Shown one piece after another: positions 1-8,011 of a DNA stretch of 21,583 nt. The position numbers were made by a program, and so were the translations under genes. Below the pieces are notes generated by a model that was not told where the DNA came from, did not search any database, and worked only from the letters and a program-made list of their open reading frames with translations. The stretch comes from Sphacelaria rigidula (taxonomy: Eukaryota > Phaeophyceae > Sphacelariales), in the NCBI GenBank assembly GCA_964200075.2, contig CAXNAA020000405.1, positions 1 to 21,583 on the forward strand, in the 5' to 3' direction. Position 1 is the stretch's first letter, and every line of letters starts with the position of its first letter.

Positions 1-1080
1 GATTGTCCGACCCGAAGCCTACTGATTATCTTGCATTTGGGTGACAGCCAACAATGAGTTGCTTTATTTTTCTGGTATCGGCACTTCCAGAGACAGCCAT
101 GGCTTATACACTGCCTCATGGGTGTCTAACCAGTTGTCGCAGTATCACTTGGCTGCCTATTTATTCCATGTTGAAAACCGCCTCGGCAGCCCCTCTCGGA
201 TGGCTTGCGTAGTGCCGGTGTGGATAGTAGCGGTGGTCTTAAGGCGCGACTGCTTTTGGGTGTCGGTGGAAGCAATGAATGGGTCGCTAGCGATAATAGG
301 ATGACACATATGTCGAATTGATATTCATGTAAGACCTATCGCGTCTTGTGCCGTTTTTCGGCCCACCGGCATAAATTTGCTGGCGCGGGCATATGGAGTG
401 TTTGCATCCCTGCGAGAATGTTCCACTTGAGCTGGCTGCGCTCTTCTTACTCAGTGCTTGATAGCACCACTTCCGGTTGGCGTTTTTCTGCATTTTAGCA
501 CAACGAAGTATGATTGGCAACGTTCATCTTCAATTCACAACCTCAAAAGTCCCGGCAGCACATGTTCGGCCAATGGTACAACGATAATCGAGCCTTTCGA
601 ATCATAATACGACACGTAATGGACGTTTGAGTTGTCCTCGCCCGACAGAAATGGCATGGTGTTCGAAGTGCGTGGGACATGAACATGCCGGCAGTGCCAC
701 GGCTATCTCTCTCAACGAAGTGCGAGCCGTCATTGACAAATCCCAACTCAGGACACGAAGGTTCCCGTAAAAGCTTCTGCATGCATCGGCAGCCTGGCGC
801 TGCAACTGCACGCCTCGGGCGTCCCTGTGGACGCGCATGACCCCGAGGGAATTCGAGGTACCCACCGGTACACTTGGCGTGAGAAGGTGGGGTCCCCCTC
901 CTTGTATGTGCTTGCAGGAATGCGATAATTTGGTGAAGGACTAAGACATGAACACCTTGGAGCAACACACAAGAAACAACAAACAAGCGTCTCGCGGTAT
1001 AACCATCCCAACATGGCACGCCATCTTCAACACGAGCGTCTGGCCCTCACACTACACTGAGCGGCAGTGCCTCGTGGCGA
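1..1080 (+). other. Coding-like but broken + strand sequence, no intact gene
   Basis: No intact gene is visible. One + strand frame, with codons starting at position 2, has fewer stops than expected and carries coding-like stretches. The first is at 41-304 (87 codons, no recognised family, no good ATG). The second, at about 734-928, has roughly 65 codons with strongly G/C-ending third positions, reading for example IGSLALQLHASGVPVDAHD. Stops interrupt the frame at 23, 302, 605, 617, 929 and elsewhere. This could be a decayed gene or transposon, or exons separated by introns that I cannot delimit. The minus-strand open frames over 543-1019 look like shadows. Confidence 0.2.
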
Positions 1081-1563
1081 ATGATCACGTGCCCCATCAG
1101 GTGGTACAGAACAGTCGGGATGCCCTTTCGAGCCACCATTTTTCATGGCCCTTCGCCATTCACGGTAAGTTTCGTGCGCATCTCTTCGTGCCACTTTCAA
1201 TAATGACTAAAGCTCTTGCCCATTGATGGACACCATCAGTTGCACGAGCTTTTTTGCGGGTGGGATTACAAATCCGTCTCCTCTTTGGATGTAGGGGCAA
1301 GTTCCTCGAAGTCAAGGCGGGGCGCCAACAACATATTCACGTCGACAGTAATGGAAGTGGAGGGCGGTGGTGTGACGAGTGCGATCATTATGTTGGAACG
1401 GAGGCCAGCAGTGCGTGCACCGGAGGGATCTATGACTGACGAGTCGTCGCGCCCGTCCCTCAGCCATAGCACTACGAGCTGGGCCGGATTTAAGCTCTCA
1501 AAGCAATATGTCATCGACATAGACGACTTTCGCCGTGATCTGCATATTGTATTAATCGTCTGA
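1081..1563 (+). CDS. Possible small two-exon gene, hypothetical protein (about 135 aa)
   Basis: The proposed model is exon 1 at 1081-1164, an intron at 1165-1239 and exon 2 at 1240-1563. The intron starts with a full GTAAGT donor, has a TGACTAA branch-like sequence near 1203, and ends in CAG at 1237-1239. Splicing joins two open frames in phase. Exon 2 is stop-free for 107 codons and has coding-like codon choice, ending in a segment that reads KLSKQYVIDIDDFRRDLH. No domain, signal peptide or membrane segment is recognised. The open frame extends upstream of the ATG to 1003, so the start is uncertain. The 75-bp intron would be short for a brown alga. It may instead be part of the decayed coding sequence to its left. 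Confidence 0.2.
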
Positions 1564-2440
1564 TCATGGGGAAGGTGCCCATGTGCTCAGAAGTCTGGGC
1601 CATTTTTTCTCGTTGATAAAATCCCATGTCTAGTAATTCCTACAACGTACGGTGATAGCGTCCATACTAAAGTGTAGATGGAACCCCGAACGAGATGTAC
1701 CGCGGATGATAGCGATTTTTGGTGTAAACATTCCCTGAAGCACGGGGAAACGATTAATACCTCCACTTTTGTCTGATTCGTTACTTGTCTCGAGATATGG
1801 CGCACATAAGTTTATACACTAAAATCAATATATTTCAAGCGGAGGCACTTGATGCACTAAATTTGGATATTGCGTCTTAGTTTTTGAGAGTTGTGCTTTG
1901 AACTTTGTGTGGAGAATCGCTACTGCATGATGGAGAAAAAAATCATCGTTTTTCGATTTTCTTCATTTTTTTCCCATTTTTCTTGTTTTTTCAGGGAAGT
2001 TTCAAAGGAAAATGGACAGTGCTCTCGGACCTCATCTCGGTTTTCCAACTTAATTTTGACAATTGAGATTTGAATCTTCCCATGGAGAACTGCAAAGGCA
2101 TGCCGACGAAGAAAAATGGGCCGTTCATTTTTTTTTTTTTTCGGGAGAGGTACGGGCCCTCTCGTGAAAATATTGTCTTCACTATACTCAAGCGTCCTAT
2201 GCGAGTGACGAAATATTTTGTCAACCTTTCGCACTTTTTTTGGTCGGTTATGGCCTAGCGAGGTCCCACACAAAGATTCAAGGCACAAGTACCACACCTG
2301 GGCCGTCACGGTGTTTTCCTGATATCTAGATACTGATTATTGCCCTTAACTCACGGGAAAAAAAAAAAAAAACTTTGCGTCCCGAGCGACAGCGTTTTAG
2401 CATGCCCTATTCTTCCTCCCTACCAAATTTCGAAGTCTAG
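1564..2440. other. AT-rich spacer with homopolymer runs and a small hairpin
   Basis: No gene is supported. The stretch holds a pyrimidine-rich run with an acceptor-like TTTTTTCAG near 1986-1994, a T14 run (2128-2141) and an A15 run (2358-2372). Near 2137-2171 a short imperfect stem-loop forms from GAGAGG and CCTCTC flanked by T and A runs. The open frames here are lysine- or phenylalanine-rich products of the A/T runs. Confidence 0.4.
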
Positions 2441-2656
2441 GGGCCTGTCTTAGCACGTGTGTTTTCGATCAAAAAAATGAGGCGGTGGAATTGATTTGAG
2501 CGGAAATTTCTGGTCTCGATGCAGTTGGGTCCGGATGGATTCTCAAGCTTTCGATCGAACAAAGACAGTGAAATTCGTGAAACAGTACATGGTCACTCCT
2601 GTACAGTACAGGCAGTCTTGAGTGCGAACTGCTTGCAAGCAGGGTGTCTTGAGTGC

Positions 2657-2670
2657 GTGTGTGTGTGTGT
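2657..2670. repeat. (GT)7 microsatellite
   Basis: A run of seven GT dinucleotides lies just upstream of the TATA box in the inverted-repeat element. Confidence 0.9.
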
Positions 2671-2684
2671 TTCGTGCAGGAGGA

Positions 2685-2690
2685 TATAAA
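2685..2690 (+). promoter_or_regulatory. Candidate TATA box
   Basis: TATAAA in the context GGATATAAAGG lies 65 nt upstream of the ATG at 2750. This is suitable for a transcription start around 2712-2720, where a hairpin begins (GCAGAGAG at 2712-2719, CTCTCTGC at 2737-2744). The arrangement suggests a Pol II core promoter, but no initiator or expression evidence is available. Confidence 0.35.
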
Positions 2691-2749
2691 GGAGAAGCGG
2701 GCAACGTGCAGTGCAGAGAGCCCAGGACTATCAGTTCTCTCTGCTTACA

Positions 2750-2857
2750 ATGCGACGTGACAAGAACTTCAGCAACGTGCAGCTTTGTACTGCCTGCACT
2801 GTCCGTGAGCGTGCACGCAACTCGGTTGCCCACCGTACCACGCAGTGCCGTCCCTGA
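2750..2857 (+). CDS. Possible 35-aa peptide inside the inverted-repeat element
   Basis: A short ORF starts with ATG and stops at TGA 2855-2857. It sits 65 nt after a TATA box, immediately after an 8-bp stem hairpin, and 41 nt before an AATAAA (2899-2904). The peptide is basic, with many Arg residues, and contains a CTAC pair near residues 13-16 and a third Cys at 33. No family is recognised. The compact promoter-leader-ORF-poly(A) order is what makes it worth listing. Alternatives are a non-coding RNA unit, the first exon of a decayed transposase, or chance. Confidence 0.25.
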   Translation: MRRDKNFSNVQLCTACTVRERARNSVAHRTTQCRP

Positions 2858-2898
2858 TGCCTACCATGAGAGAAGATGCGAAGTTTTGGCCAACCAAG

Positions 2899-2904
2899 AA
2901 TAAA
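2899..2904 (+). terminator. Candidate polyadenylation signal AATAAA
   Basis: AATAAA in the context AAGAATAAACAAAG lies 41 nt after the stop of the 35-codon ORF. It is consistent with 3' end formation of the short cassette, but a six-base motif alone is weak. Confidence 0.3.
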
Positions 2905-3257
2905 CAAAGTACACCCAACTACTGCAGTGTATCTATTCCTGTGCTCAAATCGTGCTTTATGCTGCAGGGTTGCGGTGGTAACTGAGATTGAGTTGGATGG
3001 AGTTTGCATGGCCCTGTGAGCAGGTGCTATTTGGCGTGGTGGTCTGTAAGATGAGTCAAGTGCCGCTTCGTGCCTTTTGACCGCATGTTTTCGATCGAAA
3101 ACGGTTGTTTTTTACCTTGTTGCATTCTTGTCCGCGCGCCGCGTATTATAATTTTGAGTTGAAGCCTTCAAGGAACATAAATGCGGTGGACCTATCAGAT
3201 CGGCAAAAAAAATCCACCGCACTTTTTCGATCGAAAAAAAAGTGCCAAGACAGGCCC

Positions 3258-3717
3258 TAACTCGCAAAATTGAGGTAAGACGGGGTCTGAAAACCACAGA
3301 TTCGCGTCTTGGCAGGCCCAGCCTGTAGTATGTCGCAAACCTTTTGACCACGTCAACTTGATGTCAAAATTCCTCCCGGGCGTCCATGTCCAACCGACGT
3401 CCATGAATCGACGCCCACGGCCATGGTAATAACGGTTGCAAGACCCGCCCCTCTTTGTACCCCATGCGTGGAACCTCCCCAAGGATACCCGGAGGACTGT
3501 CAAGTTGCTTTTTTCGGCAAACAAAAAATAGACTGTAAAACTGCCTTTTTCGTCCTTCTCCGACGTTTTACGCGGGCAGATACGGTTAGAAAAAGGGCTA
3601 GGCTTATTTTTGACACCTCGGACTGACTTGCTTCACTCGTGGAGAGGGTTCCAAGGCATCTTCACGCTTTCTGGTGGGTCCAGTTTTTGTGACCGAACAA
3701 GCACTCTCGTCCGGAGG
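3258..3717. other. Spacer without recognisable gene
   Basis: The sequence is of mixed composition. Short overlapping open frames on both strands show no family signal or consistent codon bias. Nothing else was identified. Confidence 0.4.
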
Positions 3718-4110
3718 TCAAGTCCAGAGAGAAATAGCGAATGTTGCGAGCTTCGACCGTTCTCGACTTGTCTTGGACAAAAATGCAAGTTTGGCAACAA
3801 AAAAAAAACTACGGGCACCGGAAGACGCGAAGACGTCCTGCAACCATCTCAGTGAGTGGAGCACATCATTCGAAGGTGTCAAACTCCGCCTGTTTATCTT
3901 TTCAGGGAGAATCAGGAATGACCAAGCCAGCATATTTACAGGATATTTTTTGTTCGCCATGAGAAGCGGCCTCAGCGCCCGAATACTTGTGAAAAAATAT
4001 GATGCAGCTGCCTGGGAGCGGTCACCTTCGAGGCCTTCTTCAGGGAGGTTCATGACCGGGAGTTGAGGAAGGAATGTAAGGGCGATCACCTTGGTGTCGG
4101 GAGGCATCAT
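3718..4110 (-). CDS. Weak hypothetical ORF (130 aa, minus strand)
   Basis: The reading frame is open from about 4165 down to 3718, with ATG codons at 4110 and 4107. The first half has G/C-ending codons and a protein-like composition, reading for example LPVMNLPEEGLEGDRSQAAA. The second half is poorer. No domain is recognised. It could be an exon or a relic of a transposon gene. An overlapping + strand frame of the same length shows that open frames here can arise by chance. Confidence 0.18.
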   Translation of the reverse strand: MMPPDTKVIALTFLPQLPVMNLPEEGLEGDRSQAAASYFFTSIRALRPLLMANKKYPVNMLAWSFLILPEKINRRSLTPSNDVLHSLRWLQDVFASSGARSFFFVAKLAFLSKTSRERSKLATFAISLWT

Positions 4111-4347
4111 CCAGAACGTTCTGTGGTTGGAGGCTAACCCAAAGGACCGTTTGAATCTTCACCGATGAAGAGGGGTCGCTGGACATAATTGTACACGGAT
4201 GGAACATTACATTACCTCCTTACCCCTGAGAGGCAGCAGTCGACGTTGTTGTTCAAGTGCCCCACTTTCTCAGATGGGAAATTATGATTGAACTATTTTG
4301 GGGGGGTGTTGTCCGTGCAGTGCCTGCCGTGGACCTTTCACCGTAGT

Positions 4348-4348
<1 letters not shown>
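4111..4348. other. Spacer up to the first poly(C) tract
   Basis: No gene is seen. The last part (about 4285-4348) is repeated in degraded form after the N gap, at about 4441-4503. Confidence 0.35.
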
Positions 4349-4382
<34 letters not shown>

Positions 4383-4525
4383 ACCCCCCTCCGCCCCGCC
4401 CCTGCTACCGTCGGGGACCCGCCGCNNNNNNNNNNAAATATTTTTTGAATTTTTTGGGGGGGGTGTTGGCGGGGCGGGCCCTCCGGGGGCCCTTTCCCCC
4501 GAGCCCCCCCCCCCCCCCCCCCCCC
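4349..4525. repeat. Poly(C) tract, assembly gap and poly(C) tract
   Basis: C34 at 4349-4382 and C22 at 4504-4525 enclose a 10-N gap (4426-4435). Sequence before the first C run, including a TTTTGGGGGGGTGTTG segment, is seen again in noisy form before the second C run. Sequence after the first C run (TGCTACCGTC...) resembles that after the second (TGCTCTGTC...). The arrangement looks like two unmerged read or contig ends from one locus. Proline/glycine-rich frames here are artefacts. Confidence 0.7.
4426..4435. other. Assembly gap (10 N)
   Basis: Ten consecutive N. The fixed small size suggests a placeholder rather than a measured gap. Confidence 0.98.
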
Positions 4526-4657
4526 GAACATACAGGAGTAGGAACGGTGCTCTGTCTCGATAGGGATGCGCGGTCAACGGTGAAATGACTTAAGGCAAGC
4601 AATAATGAGTACGCCCCAAACACACCCTGAAATCGGTTGCTATGGCACACACCTTCG

Positions 4658-4907
4658 ACACTTTCTACGATAGCCCCCACCCCCAAAACCAGCCCAAAAG
4701 TGTCGCGAAAAAAATGATCATACAGCGCCTGATGTTTGAGCTCTGGCTGCATGAAGCGCCTCATATGGGCCATATTGGCGAGAACGAACCCAAGGGTGGG
4801 GATTCTCAGCTGCTCTTTGTGCCCGACCTCTTCCATTTCAATTAACATGGAGATTTTGTCTCACCGAATCAGGCCTTTTTTTAGGGGGGGGCTATCGTAG
4901 AAAGTGT
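4658..4907 (-). mobile_element. MITE-like element, family A, copy 1
   Basis: Its 21-bp ends are perfect inverted repeats (4658-4678 and 4887-4907), beginning ACACTTTCTACGATAGCC. The 250-bp interior aligns along its length, in reverse orientation, with the copy at 8567-8810. No clear target duplication was found. On the minus strand an ATG-started frame (from 4848) crosses the element and reads HQALYDHFFRD. A similar peptide is encoded by the other copies, so this may be a transposase relic or simply conserved MITE sequence. Confidence 0.6.
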
Positions 4908-4985
4908 ACTTGATAATTTGCGCGTCAAATGACTGGCTGCTCTTTGCAGAGTATTTGTACCTCTATAATCCAAGTTACGAGAGTG

Positions 4986-5056
4986 GTACCGCAATAGCCC
5001 CCACCCCCCTTAACGGGTTTCACTGCCGCGAAGAAATGGCCATACAGCTCACCCAG
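4986..5056 (-). mobile_element. MITE-like element, family A, partial copy 2
   Basis: A single terminal fragment includes CGCAATAGCCCCCACCCC near 4990-5007 and, further in, the reverse complement of GCTGTATGGCCATTTCTTCG. This matches the inner and terminal parts of copies 1 and 3. The other end is missing. It lies just left of the direct-repeat element and may mark an old insertion or deletion junction. Confidence 0.5.
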
Positions 5057-5083
5057 ACTGTGGGTGGGTGATGCCTCCGTAGC

Positions 5084-5229
5084 TGTCATGAGGTGGAGAG
5101 GCGGTCGCAGTATCCCCTTCCCAGACCCGCGGATCACGTGGTTTGTGCATATCAAGGGTTTCCAGTAGTAGCATAGTCACCGAGATGTCAAGATTTTGGG
5201 TCTGACCAGAAGGCAGATCAGATGGATGT
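5084..5229. repeat. Left direct terminal repeat
   Basis: It begins TGTCATGAG and contains CACGTGGTTTGTGCATATCA, which is unchanged in the right copy. Divergence is about 18-19 substitutions in 146 bp with no gap. If cut at TG...CA the repeat would span 5084-5220. On the minus strand it reads a peptide containing LETLDMHKPRDPRVWEG, also encoded by the right copy. Confidence 0.7.
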
Positions 5230-5364
5230 TTTTATTGTGTCCCCGCCGCTGTTCTGTGTACTGTTATTGCCTTACACCGGCCTTCCTTCACCGTAAATTG
5301 AGTCCAAGGCGCTTCTTTTGGTATCATATTTGCATCTAGTGTCCGTTTTATCCGTTTACTCTAG

Positions 5365-6021
5365 ATGAAAATGGCACAGCCCAGTAGAGCCACCTCATCC
5401 CCCGCCCCCACCAGCCCCAGGTCCGGCCACCGCAAGTCTTCTGCTCAACATGATACTACACAACTGACCCCCCAGGTCTCTGCAGGACATTAACACGAGG
5501 CTGTTGTGCCTACGGTCGGCTCCCCTCACACTCGTAAATCGATGCGCTGCGCTCTTCGTGTCGGGGATGGTCCCATCGCGGCTGCACCTTTTGAGGCACC
5601 CCGTTCCATGACACTCGTGCAGTCGAAGCGTTACGCTCCTCGTGTCGGGCCTGATCCCACGGCGATACAATCTGTACCTGCCCCGGCTGTTTCAGCTCCT
5701 TCGACGCAAAGTTAGAAGCGCGATGCTACGCATCTTGGGTCGGCGACGCCAGCAATGCCGCCGGCATTTGCCTCGTCTTCCGTACCCCCATTCCCATGTC
5801 CGACAAATCCGTCGCACCCCGACCCTTCTGGTGATTCCAATATCCCAACAGCGCCACTGGCCACAGGTTTCGAACAATTGCTTCGTCCCTCGCCGGATGT
5901 CGTGTCCGATGATTCGGCGTCGAAACCTCTCTCGCACGCGCTCGCCGCCGCCTTTCGAGCCGCTGCCTCGCATCCGGTTTCCTTCGCTCATCTCCATTTT
6001 GAGCACCTGCACAACACATGA
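5365..6021 (+). pseudogene. Gag-like Ala/Pro/Ser-rich frame with two internal stops
   Basis: From ATG 5365 one frame runs 219 codons, interrupted by TAA near 5491-5493 and TAG at 5713-5715, to TGA 6019-6021. The product is rich in Ala, Pro and Ser, with no membrane segment or known domain. A 28-codon repeat is visible: the motif around SMRCALRVGDGP recurs 84 nt later as SKRYAPRVGPDP, and a degraded third copy starts near 5711. Codons end mostly in C/G. The composition and position inside direct repeats suggest a gag-like structural protein, but homology is not demonstrable. The ATG of the next frame overlaps its stop (ATGA). Confidence 0.4.
5809..5896 (+). repeat. Internal inverted repeat, left copy
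   Basis: This 88-bp segment recurs in reverse complement at 6286-6373 with roughly ten mismatches. A shared core is CCACAGGTTTCGAACAA. It lies inside the gag-like frame. Confidence 0.75.
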
Positions 6022-6356
6022 CCTCTGGGTCTGCGCATGTTGCAACTCACAACACTGCGTTGCGTCCGGATTCTCGCCCAGGGTCGAGGTATGTTGATGA
6101 CACTTTCCGTCCATCTCCGAAGTATCAAGATTGGTTGCACGCCTCCGTGCGCCATGACACATTGGTAGATCAGGATGGCCCCACCGCTCACGTAGCTCGT
6201 AATGGTGCCAATAACAGCAGTGAACAGAGGCATAGCCTTCACCCGGACCATGGCGTCGTACCCTTTTCGACTGACAGTCTCCCAGCCGGCGAGGGACCAG
6301 GCAGTTGTTCGAAACCTGTGGCCAGTGGCACTGTTGTGATAATGGAATCACCATAA
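6018..6356 (+). pseudogene. Second retroelement frame overlapping the gag-like stop
   Basis: An ATG at 6018-6020 overlaps the TGA at 6019-6021 of the preceding frame. The frame is open for 112 codons to TAA 6354-6356. Only 6018-6285 can be original sequence, because 6286-6373 is an inverted copy of 5809-5896. The peptide is hydrophilic, with no recognised domain. A YVDD tetrapeptide occurs without reverse-transcriptase context. The segment may continue the element's polyprotein in a shifted frame. Confidence 0.3.
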
Positions 6357-6373
6357 GGGTTGGGGTGAGACGG
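6286..6373 (-). repeat. Internal inverted repeat, right copy
   Basis: Reverse complement of 5809-5896. Its right edge abuts, without a gap, the start of the second inverted repeat at 6374, so the 6373/6374 junction is a rearrangement breakpoint. Confidence 0.75.
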
Positions 6374-6596
6374 CGATCGCGCATATAGTGCTCACCGCCG
6401 TCGAACTGATCGCGAAGCCCCGTCCCGCCCGGATTCCGCCACCATACGTGCTGTCGAACAACCAATCGTGGATCTACAGCACTATCTACGCTGGGCGATC
6501 ATAATGGACCACCTGGTGCCTTCGACTTCAACGCCCCCTTCGGCCGCCGCCGCTGGCGACATGGACGCCGAGAGTGTCCGCACTCCTGGCTAATTG
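6374..6596 (+). repeat. Large internal inverted repeat, left arm
   Basis: Starts CGATCGCGCAT and pairs with 6727-6973 at roughly 94% identity over most of its length. The arms differ by mainly transition substitutions and by a longer GCC/GCG triplet run in the right arm. The right arm reads into different sequence beyond 6973, which fixes one breakpoint. Confidence 0.8.
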
Positions 6597-6722
6597 CCGT
6601 TCCCTGCAGCTGCGCCAGCCATTGCTTCGGCAGCTGTCTCCGAGCCTTCGGGGATGACCGCCGCACCCTGGGAGACTGTAGCCATGCCACCGGCAGTTGC
6701 CGCGCCTCCGACGGCTCCGTGA
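6375..6722 (+). pseudogene. Ala/Pro-rich retroelement frame with one stop
   Basis: The frame is open from GAT 6375, with a TAA at 6591-6593, to TGA 6720-6722. The first part reads AVEQPIVDLQHYLRWAI and is also encoded on the minus strand by the inverted arm. After the stop the frame continues as an Ala/Pro-rich stretch (PAAAPAIASAAVSEPSG) much like the gag-like frame at 5365. No domain is recognised. It is probably part of the same decayed protein. Confidence 0.35.
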
Positions 6723-6726
6723 AAGA

Positions 6727-6973
6727 CAATTGGCTATGAGTACGGACACTCTCGACGTCCATGTCGCCAGCGGCGGCGGTAGCGGCGGCGGCGGTGGCGG
6801 CGGCCGAAGGGGACGCTGAAGTCGAAGGCGCCAGGTGGTCCATTGTGATCGCCCAGCGTAGATAGTGCTGTAGATCCATGATGGGTTGTTCGACAGCATG
6901 TATGGTGGCGGAATCCGGGCGGGACGGGGCTTCGCGATCAGTTCGACGGCGGTGAACGCTACATGCGCGATCG
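6727..6973 (-). repeat. Large internal inverted repeat, right arm
   Basis: Reverse complement of 6374-6596, with an expanded GCC/GCG triplet run near 6771-6805. The minus strand carries the same peptide as the left arm within an open frame reaching 6499. A transcript through both arms would fold into a long hairpin with a ~130-nt loop. Confidence 0.8.
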
Positions 6974-7074
6974 TTGGTCAATGTCGGGTCGATGGGGAAC
7001 AGAGAGCTTTGTGACATCTGGTCATGGGGTCTCGCCATTGAGGACCCAGAAGTTGATGAACCCAACAATACAGT

Positions 7075-7962
7075 TTGTGCATCATGAGCATGTCGCCGTC
7101 ACCTGACGAAAAGCCTGATGGAGACAAACTTCTTTATCTTGACCTCCCCCGTGATGTTCAGGGACATGACGCTAAATCCCGCGTCTCTATGCACCGTTGC
7201 ATACCTTGCAAGCACCCGCATGACACTAGTGATTGGCCCAAATATCTATCTGCCGGTCTCACCCAATACGTGCTCAACAGCTGTTCGACCAAGTCAACGC
7301 TCTATCAGGTTACCACCGACAACATGACCGATTAACCTCTCCACCTGGCTGTGTTCCATTCCGCTGGTCACCAGATTACTCGCTGTCGAGGAGGTAACAT
7401 TGCTGTCATGAAAAAATCCACTGGCGACGCCTTCGGAGCGCGTCCTGGGAATGCGAACCAGACCTTTAGTTACACCGCCGTGCTTTCCTTTTATACATCG
7501 GTTTCCGCTGCTCAGGAGAGAAAAATTTCAAGACACCAACGCCTACAACAGACTACAAACGGAGCTTATTCGGAGCACAACCAGCAGACCAAGAACGGAG
7601 CTTGCCTGAACCACCTTCATCCACGACTACCGGAGTTTCTCGTATTCACACTTTTGACTCGTATGGCTGACGCTGGACCCCTTTGAGTATTTGAATTTCT
7701 TATTCCCTTGCATTCTTCGGTTTGGCCCAACATGCATTCGTCGCATGTGATATGCATTTTGGCGATTGAGTTTGGTATCACCCACGTAGACGTTGTGCCC
7801 CCTGCTCCGCCTTCCGGTTTGCCTCTCCACGTGGCAAGTGCGTCGAAGCATTCTTTCCGCCCGTTTGTGCTCGCTAGCCCGCAGAAGCATTCTGCGCTCC
7901 TGCGTATTCAAGCGCAATTGCGCTTTCTGAAGCAGCTTATGCTTCTCTTGTTTGGGGTGTAG
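7075..7962 (+). pseudogene. Distal retroelement frame with two internal stops
   Basis: One frame runs 296 codons with stops only at 7333-7335 (TAA) and near 7684-7686 (TGA), ending in TAG 7960-7962. The first part is coding-like and contains HRCIPCKHPHDTSDW, a Cys/His cluster that might bind metal but matches no canonical zinc knuckle. Later parts are less coding-like. Its position between gag-like frames and the right direct repeat suggests the downstream part of the element's protein. No protease, polymerase or integrase motif is seen. Confidence 0.3.
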
Positions 7963-8011
7963 GAGGATCTGCCTTTCTCGCCACTCATGAGTTCACGAGT
8001 GAAGAAAAGCC

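Larger units (their letters stand above)
2441..3257. mobile_element. DNA transposon or MITE-like element with ~45-bp terminal inverted repeats
   Basis: The left end (2441-2489) and the reverse complement of the right end (3213-3257) match over about 45 bp. Both start GGGCCTGTCTT, continue with GCAC, a T-rich stretch and TTTTCGATC, and end in GGTGGA. The flanks are CTA on the left and TAA on the right, so a TA or imperfect TWA target duplication is possible. GGGCCTG-type ends with TWA duplications are known from PIF/Harbinger-like elements, but no transposase is visible in the 817 bp, so the superfamily is an inference. It carries a small TATA-ORF-AATAAA cassette and repeated TCGATCGA palindromes. 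Confidence 0.6.

Noticed and set aside
1967-1994. Strong splice-acceptor-like pyrimidine tract and CAG
   Set aside because: No coding exon follows, and the surrounding sequence is generally T-rich.
4253-4600. Poly-Pro and poly-Gly open frames
   Set aside because: Produced by poly(C) runs and the N gap, which appear to be assembly artefacts.
5318-5326. TGGTATCA as a tRNA-Met primer-binding site
   Set aside because: It is an eight-base match only and lies about 90 nt from the end of the direct repeat instead of directly after it.
6090-6101. YVDD tetrapeptide resembling the reverse transcriptase active site
   Set aside because: The flanking residues are hydrophilic and no other reverse transcriptase motifs are present, so it is probably coincidence.
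5692-6465. 257-codon minus-strand frame
   Set aside because: Antisense to coding-like + strand retroelement frames, and it runs through the inverted duplications. Arg/Cys-rich as expected for a shadow.
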